64,000 bases of DNA from NCBI GenBank assembly GCA_002355495.1, contig AP017424.1, positions 1,550,001 through 1,614,000 on the forward strand. The letters are read 5' to 3'. Numbering within the stretch: the first letter of the stretch is position 1; each line of letters starts with the position of its first letter. This document shows, piece by piece, positions 56,347 to 64,000 of the stretch. The notes under the pieces are model-generated. The model was given only the letters and a program-made list of their open reading frames with translations. It made no database searches and had not been told where the DNA came from. The position numbers and the translations under genes are program-made. The DNA is from Streptomyces laurentii (GTDB lineage Bacteria > Actinomycetota > Actinomycetes > Streptomycetales > Streptomycetaceae).

Positions 56347-57189
56347 ATGAACCAAGAGTACGGACGAGAAGACGGCCCCGAGGTCCCCGAGGACGAGGCG
56401 GAGGCGACCCGGCGCGACGCGGGGGACGCGGAGAGCAGCCGGGCCAGCCGGGGCTGGTGGGACCGCAACGCCGACGAGTACCAGACCGAGCACGGGGCGT
56501 TCCTCGGGGACGACCGGTTCGTGTGGGGTCCCGAGGGGCTCGACGAGGAGGACGCGGAGCTGCTCGGCCCGGCCGGGTCGCTGCGGGGGCTCGACGTGCT
56601 GGAGATCGGCGCGGGCGCGGCGCAGTGCGCGCGCTGGCTGGCCGCGCGGGGCGCCCGGCCGGTGGCGCTCGACCTCTCCCACCGCCAGCTCCAGCACGCG
56701 CTGCGGATCGGCGGGGGCCTGCCGCTGGTGGAGGCGGACGCCGGGGCGCTGCCGTTCCGGGACGGCTCCTTCGACCTCGCCTGCTCCGCGTACGGCGCGG
56801 TGCCGTTCGTCGCCGACCCGGTGCGGGTCTTCCGCGAGGTGCGCCGGGTGCTGCGGCCGGGCGGCCGGTGGGTGTTCTCGGTGACCCACCCGATCCGCTG
56901 GGCGTTCCCGGACGAGCCGGGGCCGGAGGGCCTGTCGGTGGCGGCCTCGTACTTCGACCGGACGCCGTACGTCGAGCAGGACGAGAAGGGGCGCGCGGTC
57001 TACGTCGAGCACCACCGGACGCTCGGGGACCGGGTGCGGGACGTGGTGGCCGGCGGTTTCCGGCTGGTCGACCTGGTGGAGCCGGAGTGGCCGGACTGGA
57101 ACAGCCAGGAGTGGGGCGGCTGGTCCCCGCTGCGGGGGAATCTGATCCCGGGCACGGCGATCTTCGTCTGCGAGCGCCTCGACGACTGA
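56347..57189 (+). CDS. SAM-dependent methyltransferase
   Basis: 280 residues. Acidic N-terminal tail, then a class I fold: V-L-E-I-G-A-G-A-A-Q-C-A (motif I), V-A-L-D-L-S-H-R-Q-L, F-D-L-A-C-S-A-Y-G-A, V-L-R-P-G-G-R-W-V-F-S. A W-W-D-R-N-A-D-E-Y motif and the late W-P-D-W-N-S-Q-E-W-G-G-W resemble UbiE/Menaquinone-type methyltransferases. Target unknown. Divergent from rpsA. Confidence 0.83.
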   Translation: MNQEYGREDGPEVPEDEAEATRRDAGDAESSRASRGWWDRNADEYQTEHGAFLGDDRFVWGPEGLDEEDAELLGPAGSLRGLDVLEIGAGAAQCARWLAARGARPVALDLSHRQLQHALRIGGGLPLVEADAGALPFRDGSFDLACSAYGAVPFVADPVRVFREVRRVLRPGGRWVFSVTHPIRWAFPDEPGPEGLSVAASYFDRTPYVEQDEKGRAVYVEHHRTLGDRVRDVVAGGFRLVDLVEPEWPDWNSQEWGGWSPLRGNLIPGTAIFVCERLDD

Positions 57190-57294
57190 GGCACGATCCG
57201 CCCGGCCCGCCGACGCGCCGTATAAGTCGTATGAATCGGTGGTGCCTGTGGACAACGGACGCCGGGCGGCGGGCGGGCGTACGAGACTGAACGC

Positions 57295-59850
57295 GTGATC
57301 CGATACGACGCGCTCGACCGTCTTCCCGTCCGCCACGCCGTTCCCGAGCTGCTCGCCGCGCTCGAGGAGCGGGGTACGGCCGTGCTGCACGCCCCGCCCG
57401 GGACGGGCAAGACCACGCTGGTCCCGCTGGCCCTCGCGGGTCTTATAGGGGACGGGCCCCGGCGGCGCGTGCTGGTGGCGGAGCCGCGCCGGATGGCGGT
57501 GCGGGCCGCGGCCCGGCGGATGGCGTGGCTGCTGGGCGAGGAGGTCGGCGGGTCCGTCGGTTTCTCCGTACGCGGGGAGCGGCGGACCGGTCCCGCGACG
57601 CGGGTCGAGGTGGTGACGACGGGCGTGCTGCTCCAGCGGCTCCAGCGCGATCCGGAGCTGGCCGGGGTGGATGTGGTCCTCCTCGACGAATGTCACGAGC
57701 GGCATCTGGACGCGGACACGGCGCTGGCGTTCCTGGTGGACGTACGGGCGACGCTGCGGCCCGAGCTGACGCTGATCGCCGCGTCGGCGACCAGCGACGC
57801 GGAGGCCTGGTCCCGGCTGCTGACGGCCCTGGACGGGACCGGGTCCGCGCCGGTGGTGCGGGCGAAGGGCGAGGGGCACGGCTACCGGGTCCACTTCGCC
57901 GCGCCGCCCGCCGGGATCCGGCCGGCGCACGGCACCTGGGTGGACGCGGCGCTGCTGCGGCATGTGGCGGCGACGGTCCGGCGGGCGATGGAGCGGCACG
58001 ACGGCGACGTGCTGTGCTTCCTGCCCGGCACCGGGGAGATCGCGCGGACGGCGGGGCTGCTCGCGGATCTGGACGCCGAGGTGCTGCAGCTGCACGGGCG
58101 GGCGCCGGCGGCCGTCCAGGACGCGGTGCTGCGCGGGTCGGGTCCGGACGGGCGGCGCCGGGTGATCCTCGCGACGTCGGTGGCCGAGTCGAGCCTGACG
58201 GTGCCGGGGGTCCGGATCGTCGTGGACTCGGGGCTCGCGCGGGAGCCGCGGATGGACCACGCGCGCGGTCTCGGTTCGCTGGCGACGGTGCCGGTGTCGG
58301 TCGCGGCGGCGACGCAGCGGGCCGGCCGCTCCGGGCGCGAGGCGTTCGGGGCGGTGTACCGCTGCTGGGCGGAGGCGGAGGACGGCAGCCGCGCGCGGTA
58401 CCCCTCCCCCGAGATCAGGATCGCCGATCTGGCGGGCTTCGCGCTGCGGGCGGCCTGCTGGGGCGATCCGTCGGCGGCGGGGCTCGCGCTGCTGGACGCG
58501 CCGCCGGCCGGAGCCATGGCGGCCGCGCGCACGGTACTGGAGGCGGTCGGTGCCGTGGACGGGGACGGCCGGGCCACCGAGCGCGGTGTACGGATGGCCC
58601 GGCTGGGGCTGCATCCGCGGCTGGCGCGGGCGCTGCTCGACGGCGCGGCCGGCGTGGGTGCCCGTCGCGCTGCGGAGGTCGTGGCGCTGCTGAGCGAGGA
58701 GCCGCCCCGGGAGTACGGGGACGATCTGGCGGCGGCCTGGCGGCAGGCGCGCCGGGGCGGCGACGGGTACGCGGCGCGCTGGAAGGCGGAGGTGCGGCGG
58801 CTGGAGCGCGCGGCCGGCGCCGAGGCCGACGGCGCGGAGAACGGTGCGGGTGGGCCGGGGTCCCTGGGCGAGGACGCGGCGGCGGGTCTGGTGACGGCGC
58901 TCGCGTTCCCGGAGCGGGTCGCGCGGGCGCGGGAGCGGGACGGCTATCTGATGGTGTCGGGCACCGGGGCCCGGCTCGCGGAGGGGTCGCGGCTCGGCAC
59001 GCCCGGGTGGCTGGCGGTCGCGGTGGCGGACCGGACGGCGCAGAGCGCGACGGCCCGGGTGCGGCTCGCGGCGGTGGTGGACGAGGCGGTGGCGCGGCGC
59101 GCGGCGGGGCATCTGCTGCGGGCGGGCGAGGAGGTCCACTGGGAGGACGGCGACGTGGTGGCCCGGGCGGTGGAGCGGCTGGGGGCGGTGGAGCTGGCGG
59201 TCCGCCCGTTGCGGGCGGAGGCGGACCCGGGGCTGGTGCGGGAGGCCCTGCTGGACGGGCTGCGCCGGGAGGGCACGGCGCTGCTGCGCTGGAGCCGGGA
59301 CGCCGGGGAGCTGCGGCACCGGCTGGCCTTTCTGCACCGGGAGCTGGACGAGCCGTGGCCGGACGTGACGGAGGAGGCGCTGCTCGCCCGGGCCGGGGAG
59401 TGGCTGGAGCCGGAGCTGTCCCGGGCACGGCGGCGGGCGGATCTGGGCCGGATCGACGCCGGCGAGGGGCTGCGCCGGCTGCTGCCGTGGGCGACGGGCG
59501 AGGCGGGGCGCCTCGACGAGCTGGCGCCGGAGCGGATCGAGGTGCCGAGCGGGTCGCGGATACGGGTGGACTACGGCGGGGAGCGGCCGGTGCTCGCGGT
59601 GAAGCTCCAGGAGATGTTCGGGCTCGCCGAGACCCCGCGCGTGGCGGGGGTGCCGGTCCTGGTGCATCTGCTCTCCCCCGCCGGGCGGCCGGCGGCGGTG
59701 ACCTCGGACCTGGCCTCGTTCTGGCGGGAGGGCTATCGCGCGGTGCGGGCCGAGCTGCGCGGCCGCTATCCGAAGCACCCGTGGCCGGAGGACCCCTCGG
59801 CGGCCGTACCGACCCGGCACACCAGCGCGCGGCTGAGCCGGGAGCGGTAA
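57295..59850 (+). CDS. hrpB: ATP-dependent helicase HrpB
   Basis: 851 residues from GTG. DEAH-box helicase: P-G-T-G-K-T-T (Walker A), V-V-L-L-D-E-C-H-E-R-H, S-A-T, then helicase C motif and the HrpB-specific C-terminal domain. Predicted RNA helicase of unknown physiological role. An acetyltransferase gene follows on the same strand. Confidence 0.93.
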   Translation: MIRYDALDRLPVRHAVPELLAALEERGTAVLHAPPGTGKTTLVPLALAGLIGDGPRRRVLVAEPRRMAVRAAARRMAWLLGEEVGGSVGFSVRGERRTGPATRVEVVTTGVLLQRLQRDPELAGVDVVLLDECHERHLDADTALAFLVDVRATLRPELTLIAASATSDAEAWSRLLTALDGTGSAPVVRAKGEGHGYRVHFAAPPAGIRPAHGTWVDAALLRHVAATVRRAMERHDGDVLCFLPGTGEIARTAGLLADLDAEVLQLHGRAPAAVQDAVLRGSGPDGRRRVILATSVAESSLTVPGVRIVVDSGLAREPRMDHARGLGSLATVPVSVAAATQRAGRSGREAFGAVYRCWAEAEDGSRARYPSPEIRIADLAGFALRAACWGDPSAAGLALLDAPPAGAMAAARTVLEAVGAVDGDGRATERGVRMARLGLHPRLARALLDGAAGVGARRAAEVVALLSEEPPREYGDDLAAAWRQARRGGDGYAARWKAEVRRLERAAGAEADGAENGAGGPGSLGEDAAAGLVTALAFPERVARARERDGYLMVSGTGARLAEGSRLGTPGWLAVAVADRTAQSATARVRLAAVVDEAVARRAAGHLLRAGEEVHWEDGDVVARAVERLGAVELAVRPLRAEADPGLVREALLDGLRREGTALLRWSRDAGELRHRLAFLHRELDEPWPDVTEEALLARAGEWLEPELSRARRRADLGRIDAGEGLRRLLPWATGEAGRLDELAPERIEVPSGSRIRVDYGGERPVLAVKLQEMFGLAETPRVAGVPVLVHLLSPAGRPAAVTSDLASFWREGYRAVRAELRGRYPKHPWPEDPSAAVPTRHTSARLSRER

Positions 59851-59925
59851 GCGGGGTGCGGTAAGCGGGGCGGCCTCTCCGCCGCCCCGGACCAGATGGC
59901 CTTCCGACCGTACAAGGAGCACTCG

Positions 59926-60441
59926 ATGCAGTTACGTGATGTCACCCCGGACGATGTCGACGCGTACATCCGGATGCGCTGCGACCCGGTCATGATGGCC
60001 GACCTCGGCGGACCGCTGCCGCGTGAACGCCAGCCCGGCATCGTGCGCCGGGACGTCAGGGAGGCGGCGGCCGGCACCTCGTGGATCAAGATGATCGTGC
60101 CCGACGCGGATGCCCCCGGTGTGGTGGCCGGAACGGTGAATCTCTGGTCGCACGACACCGACGAGGGGCCCCTGTCGGAGATCGGCTGGATGATCCTGCC
60201 GCCGTTCCAGGGCCGCGGTCTGGCCAAGCGGGCGGCCCGGGCGCTGCTCGAACGGGCCCGGGACGAGGACCGCTGGGGCGTCGTGCACGCGTTCCCCGCG
60301 GTGGGCAACGGCGCTTCGAACGGCATCTGCCGGTCCCTCGGCTTCCGTCTGGTCGCGCAGCAGGACGTCACGTTCGCCGGCCGCGTCCTGCGGAGCAATC
60401 ACTGGGCGATCGATCCGCGGACCGACCTCAGGCCGGAGTGA
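59926..60441 (+). CDS. GNAT-family acetyltransferase
   Basis: 171 residues. GNAT fold: I-G-W-M-I-L-P-P-F-Q-G-R-G-L-A-K-R-A-A with the acetyl-CoA loop (Q/R-x-x-G-x-A), and a closing N-G-I-C-R-S-L-G-F. ATG at 59926 is chosen because AAGGAG lies 8 nt before it; an ATG 30 nt upstream would not have one. Its 3' end overlaps the DUF3068 gene by 14 nt on the opposite strand. Substrate unknown. Confidence 0.85.
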   Translation: MQLRDVTPDDVDAYIRMRCDPVMMADLGGPLPRERQPGIVRRDVREAAAGTSWIKMIVPDADAPGVVAGTVNLWSHDTDEGPLSEIGWMILPPFQGRGLAKRAARALLERARDEDRWGVVHAFPAVGNGASNGICRSLGFRLVAQQDVTFAGRVLRSNHWAIDPRTDLRPE

Positions 60442-61393
60442 TCCGGCGGCGGCCGGCGCGGGAGCGGGCTTCGAGGACGAGGGAGAGGGCGAGCAGGAGG
60501 AGGGCGAGGCCGGTGAAGCTCCAGGGCAGATAGGAGACGAGCAGCAGGACCTTCAGGCGGTTGGCGCTCACCAGGTCGACGACCTCGGCGATGCTGTCCT
60601 CGCGCATCTTCACGTCGCCGGCGAAGACGGTGACCGTGTCCTGGCCGAACAGGGCGCGGGCGTTGCGGAGTTCCTCCCGGTGGATCTCCTCGCCGTTGAC
60701 CGGGGCGCCGGTGACGGGGTCGACCCAGAACATGCGCTTCGTGGTGTACCAGCGGGTCAGGCCGGTCTGGGCGAGGACCTCGGGGGTGATGCCCTTGACG
60801 GGCATGGCCTTGGGCATCGGGACCTTGGTCCAGGGAATGGTCTGCTCGAAGTAGTAGACCTCCATGCCGCGGAAGGTGCGGGTGCCCCCGTAGTGGATGG
60901 GGGCGGCGGTACGGGTCTGGGCGTCGAAGTACTGGTAGTCCCGTTTCTCGGTGAGGAACGGCCACTTGAACTCGATGCCCTCGCGCCGGACCGGATCGCC
61001 GTCGACCATCTCGCCGGCGGCGTGGACGGGGTCCTGGGTGTGGGCGTCGAAGACGTAGCGCTCGGGGATCTTGGAGACCATCTTGCCGTCGGGCCCGGCG
61101 ACATAGGAGAGGGAGTCCCAGACGACGACGTCGCGGCCGGCGGTGCGCTCGACCCTCTTCGACTCCTCGACGTCGCCCTTGAGCGTCTGGATGATCGTGA
61201 TCTTGTCGACCTTCCGCGCCTTGAGGGTCGTGTAGTCGAGCAGGGTGGCGGGCTTCGCCTCCAGGACCGTCACCTGGTACTGGTTCGGCGGGATCTTGGC
61301 GAGCCGCGGGAAGGCGTACCAGCGCAGCGTGGGGACCATGGCGGCGAAGAACACCGCGAAGGAGAGCAGGACCAGGGCGGCTCGGCGGCGCAC
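60428..61393 (-). CDS. DUF3068 membrane protein
   Basis: 321 residues with a hydrophobic helix at each end (about 5-22 and 290-310) and a large extracytoplasmic domain between them: V-V-V-W-D-S-L-S-Y-V, R-Y-V-F-D-A-H-T-Q-D-P-V-H-A, K-W-P-F-L-T-E-K-R-D-Y and W-Y-T-T-K-R-M-F-W-V-D-P-V-T-G-A-P. A well-conserved actinobacterial family with unknown function. GTG at 61393; the small SPW_0924-type gene ends 11 nt upstream, so they are likely co-transcribed. Confidence 0.88.
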   Translation of the reverse strand: MRRRAALVLLSFAVFFAAMVPTLRWYAFPRLAKIPPNQYQVTVLEAKPATLLDYTTLKARKVDKITIIQTLKGDVEESKRVERTAGRDVVVWDSLSYVAGPDGKMVSKIPERYVFDAHTQDPVHAAGEMVDGDPVRREGIEFKWPFLTEKRDYQYFDAQTRTAAPIHYGGTRTFRGMEVYYFEQTIPWTKVPMPKAMPVKGITPEVLAQTGLTRWYTTKRMFWVDPVTGAPVNGEEIHREELRNARALFGQDTVTVFAGDVKMREDSIAEVVDLVSANRLKVLLLVSYLPWSFTGLALLLLALSLVLEARSRAGRRRITPA

Positions 61394-61404
61394 GGGCGGT
61401 CCCC

Positions 61405-61542
61405 CTACTTCCGGCCGGGATCGGCGGTCAGCAGGGGCCGGGGCGAGGTGGACCCGTCGGGCGGCAGATCGACGAAGGAGACGAGCAGCAGGAACAGCAG
61501 GACGGGCGCGAGTCCGATGGCGGTGGCGGCGAGCGCGCGCAT
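61405..61542 (-). CDS. SPW_0924-family micro-protein
   Basis: 45 residues: an N-terminal hydrophobic helix (A-L-A-A-T-A-I-G-L-A-P-V-L-L-F-L-L-L-V) then a short Pro/Ser/Thr tail ending R-P-L-L-T-A-D-P-G-R-K. It resembles a small protein family known from Streptomyces genomes by this name; function unknown. It is read just upstream of the DUF3068 gene. Confidence 0.75.
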   Translation of the reverse strand: MRALAATAIGLAPVLLFLLLVSFVDLPPDGSTSPRPLLTADPGRK

Positions 61543-61650
61543 GGTCGGCCTCCCGGTACACGATCTGATACGTCGTCAGGTCGGGGCACCGTAGCAACGC
61601 GGCCGTGAGATGAGAACCCGTCGTACACGGGCACCCGGACACATACGGAC

Positions 61651-61685
61651 GCCGCCCCCGGGTCCGGTGCGGACCCAGGGGCGGC
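61651..61685 (-). terminator. Terminator after the lytic transglycosylase gene
   Basis: 16-bp stem with one mismatch (61651-61666 with 61670-61685), 3-nt loop, 21 nt beyond the stop. Confidence 0.8.
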
Positions 61686-61706
61686 GGGAGGTACTTCGGC
61701 CGGGCG

Positions 61707-63599
61707 TCAGGAGCCGGTCGTGGGCGTCGGCGTGCTCGTGGCGGACGGCTGCGCCGCGGACGGCGAGGCGGACGCCGTCTTCGACGGGGTGGCGGACGGC
61801 GTGGCCGTCGGCTTCGCGGACGCGGTCGCCGACGGCTTGGCCGAGGCGGTCGCCGACGGGGACGGCGCCGGGCTCGGCGTCGTGGGCGACGGCGTCGGAG
61901 TCGGCTCGGGGGCCATCGGGGCGGTGACCTTCAGCTCGACGGTCACCGTGCCGCCGCCGGGCGCGGTCAGCCGCAGCGTGAAGCCGCCGGTCTTGTCGCC
62001 GGCGAAGATCTCCGGCAGCGCCACGACACCGTCGGCGCCCGTCTTCAGGCCCGTGAGGGTACGGACGGCGGTGCCGTCGGCGGCCTTGAAGAAGGGGCCC
62101 TCGGTGGCGGGCTTCGCGTCGTCGGCCGAAGTGACGAAGGTGGCGGTGACGGTGACCTTGGCAGCGGCCTTGCCGCCCTCGGTGGCCTTGACCCGTACCT
62201 CGTCCGCGAACCGGCCGCCGGTCGCGGCGGAGAGCTCCTTGGCGTCGACGCGGGCGAGGGCGTCGGCCCGGCGCTCGGTGACGGTGCCCTGGAACGAGAC
62301 GGCCTTCAGGCCGCTCGCGCCGACCACGGAGGCGCTGACGGCGAAGTCCCCGGTCTTCTCACCGGCCTTGAGCTCCGGCGTGGCGGCCGTGCCTTCCTTG
62401 CCGGTGGCGACGGTGAGCTCGCGCAGGCCGCCCAGGGCGAAGCGGGTGTCCGTGCCGTCGCCGATCACGAAGCGGATCCGGACGCCCTCGACGGGCTTGC
62501 CCGCCTTGTCGAGCACCCGGACCGCGGGACGGCCGGCGAAGGTCCGACCGGCGGTGGCGGTGAGGGCGCCGGGGGCGGTGCTCTCGAACCGTACGACCGC
62601 GGTCGCCGGGTCGCCGGCCGGCGGGGCGGGCGGGGTCGGCGGCTTCGGGGTGGGCGTGCCGGGCTTGTGCGGCGCCGGCGGGTTCTTGACCGGCGGCTTC
62701 GGTGCCACGGGCGGCTTGAGGCCCGGAGCCGTACCGGCGGGCGTACGGCCCCGGCCGTCGCTGCGGCCGACGGGAAGCACACCGGTGCCGTCGGGCACCT
62801 GGTGGGTGCCGCGCTTGTAGTACTCGACCCAGGAGAGCACCGTGTTCAGGTACTCGCGGGAGTGGTTGTAGCTGAGGACGGCCTTGTCCAGGTCGGCCTT
62901 GACCGCGAGGTTGCGGTCGTTGGCGCACAGGTAGAGGCCGGCGGCCTGGGCCGCGTCGTAGATGTTGTTCGGGTCCTTCTTGCCGTCGGCGTTGGCGTCC
63001 TGGCCCCAGGTCGCCCAGGTGGACGGGATGAACTGCATCGGACCGACCGCCCGGTCGTACCGGGAGTCGGTGTCGTAGGCACCGCCGTCGGTGTCGGGGA
63101 TGTTGGCGAACGCGCCACCGGCCAGCACGGGGCCGAGGATCGGCGAGAACGTGGTGCCGTTGGCGTCGACCCGGCCGCCGCGCGCCTGTCCCGACTCGAC
63201 CTTGCCTATGCCGGCGAGCAGCTGCCAGGGCAGGTTGCAGTTCGGATCGGTGGAGCGAATCGATTCCTCGGCGCGCTTGTAGGCGGCGAGGACCGTCGCC
63301 GGTATGCCCGCCTCGGCGGGGCCGGTGACGACCGGCGTGGTCGGCACGACGACGCCCGGCTTGTTCGGCGTGTCCAGCGGCGGAAGATCCGTGTGGTACG
63401 GCGAGTTGCCGGAGGCCGAACCGTCCGGCGGCGTCGCGGTGTCGCCCGCGCCGAGCGGCACGTCGCCGCCCGCGGTGTCCGTGGACGGAGGGATGACGTT
63501 CTCCGGAGCCTGCGAGGCGGCCAGCGCGGCGACGGCCGCGGCCACGATCGCGCCACTGGCGGCTCCCCTGCGCAGCCGACGGCCCAAGTGCCCTGCCAT
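61707..63599 (-). CDS. Secreted lytic transglycosylase with two Ig-like modules
   Basis: 630 residues. Signal peptide (about 1-32), Pro/Thr-rich spacer, then a membrane-bound-type lytic transglycosylase domain (MltB-like): G-I-G-K-V-E-S-G-Q-A carries the catalytic Glu and Y-D-R-A-V-G-P-M-Q-F-I-P-S-T-W is typical. After a Pro-rich linker come two similar beta-sandwich modules of about 115 residues (each with A-G-E/D-K-T-G-D/G-F and A-A-T-P/A-L-P-E-type ends), and a Ser/Thr/Pro/Ala-rich low-complexity C-terminal tail (~70 residues). Cleaves peptidoglycan. Confidence 0.9.
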   Translation of the reverse strand: MAGHLGRRLRRGAASGAIVAAAVAALAASQAPENVIPPSTDTAGGDVPLGAGDTATPPDGSASGNSPYHTDLPPLDTPNKPGVVVPTTPVVTGPAEAGIPATVLAAYKRAEESIRSTDPNCNLPWQLLAGIGKVESGQARGGRVDANGTTFSPILGPVLAGGAFANIPDTDGGAYDTDSRYDRAVGPMQFIPSTWATWGQDANADGKKDPNNIYDAAQAAGLYLCANDRNLAVKADLDKAVLSYNHSREYLNTVLSWVEYYKRGTHQVPDGTGVLPVGRSDGRGRTPAGTAPGLKPPVAPKPPVKNPPAPHKPGTPTPKPPTPPAPPAGDPATAVVRFESTAPGALTATAGRTFAGRPAVRVLDKAGKPVEGVRIRFVIGDGTDTRFALGGLRELTVATGKEGTAATPELKAGEKTGDFAVSASVVGASGLKAVSFQGTVTERRADALARVDAKELSAATGGRFADEVRVKATEGGKAAAKVTVTATFVTSADDAKPATEGPFFKAADGTAVRTLTGLKTGADGVVALPEIFAGDKTGGFTLRLTAPGGGTVTVELKVTAPMAPEPTPTPSPTTPSPAPSPSATASAKPSATASAKPTATPSATPSKTASASPSAAQPSATSTPTPTTGS

Positions 63600-63792
63600 G
63601 CGTGTGGTCCCTCCCCGAATACCCCATCCGCGCCACGGGCGCGGCTCCGACCCGCCGACCTTATGTCAACTCCGGGCGGCGGAACACCGGGTCATGACCG
63701 TGTTTCACGGTTTCGTCACCACTCGGCCGTCCACGTGTTCGACCTCGGGGCGTCCTGAATACTGAAGGTCACACCGGACGAGGGGGATTCGC

Positions 63793-64000
63793 GTGCCGTT
63801 CACGCTCAGCCACGCCGCCGCGGTACTGCCGGGCATCCGCCGCGGCGGGACGGCGCGCGGGCCGCTGGTGGCCTCGGCGCTGGTCGCCGGATCTTTCGCA
63901 CCCGACATGACGTACTTCGCCGACAGCGTCGTCCCCGGCGCCGCGGAGTTCGGGACCGTCACGCACTCGCTGCCCGGGATCGTGACCGTCGACGTGCTCG
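63793..64000 (+). CDS. DUF4184 family protein, 5' end only
   Basis: Starts at GTG (63793); GAGGGGG lies 6 nt upstream. 69 codons are visible before the window ends. The N-terminus P-F-T-L-S-H-A-A-A-V-L-P and L-V-A-G-S-F-A-P-D-M-T-Y-F match the DUF4184 membrane family. The rest lies beyond the window. Confidence 0.8.
   Translation, partial: MPFTLSHAAAVLPGIRRGGTARGPLVASALVAGSFAPDMTYFADSVVPGAAEFGTVTHSLPGIVTVDVL

Noticed and set aside
63600..63792. Possible c-di-AMP (ydaO-type) riboswitch before the lytic transglycosylase gene
   Set aside because: This class often precedes such genes in Streptomyces, but none of its conserved blocks could be found in the 190-nt gap.

Overview
This window is chromosomal DNA from a Streptomyces or a very close relative. 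The base composition is very GC-rich, GTG starts are frequent, several genes appear to be leaderless, and the gene set and order (pgi, an rbpA-like gene, secG, tpiA, pgk, gap, whiA, yvcK, rapZ, uvrC ... uvrA ... uvrB ... coaE, rpsA) is the streptomycete core arrangement. Genus-typical extras are a long chaplin, an SPW_0924-type micro-protein, DUF3068 and DUF6343 proteins and a DUF2293 protein. No rRNA, tRNA, CRISPR array, prophage or integrated plasmid was recognised.

Layout. Positions 1-6250 hold central carbon metabolism on the minus strand (PH-domain membrane protein, pgi, an RbpA-family protein, secG, tpiA, pgk, gap). Positions 6850-11890 hold the overlapping whiA-yvcK-rapZ-uvrC block. 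Positions 12-20 kb hold a Rieske lipoprotein, a sugar kinase, uvrA, a mycothiol-type isomerase, a metallo-beta-lactamase hydrolase and a frameshifted MFS transporter. Positions 19.8-23.6 kb form a TerC/TerD group in which terC follows a probable yybP-ykoY (manganese) riboswitch. Positions 23.7-27.6 kb hold uvrB, an MHYT sensor and ogt. Positions 27.7-43.7 kb are accessory metabolism: an MFS exporter, a cupin, a secreted C39-type peptidase, a propeller lipoprotein, a pseudouridine-catabolism pair, a giant secreted PI-PLC/SGNH/FG-GAP protein, an SDR-merR pair, hxlR and alaA. Positions 43.8-54.3 kb hold the chaplin, small unknowns, a SWIM/SNF2 pair, a methyltransferase, a TPR protein, coaE and a PAC2 protein. 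Positions 54.4-64 kb hold rpsA, a methyltransferase, hrpB, an acetyltransferase, DUF3068, SPW_0924, a lytic transglycosylase and the start of a DUF4184 gene.

How genes work together. UvrA, UvrB, UvrC and the alkylguanine-DNA methyltransferase all lie within 18 kb. I see PafBC-type promoters (TGTCRG, 8-nt gap, TAnnnT) in front of uvrB and ogt, weaker versions in front of the SNF2/SWIM pair and uvrC, and a LexA-like half-degenerate box at uvrA, so the window appears to carry a DNA-damage regulon.

Striking features. Two 181-bp copies of one inverted-repeat element (5064-5244 and 44819-44999) sit 40 kb apart, each inserted exactly at a CTAG made by a C plus an amber stop codon. Four genes carry a -1 frameshift, each repairable by one extra base in a short C (or G) run. 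That pattern points to homopolymer errors in the underlying sequence rather than four independent pseudogenes, although I cannot prove it from the sequence alone.
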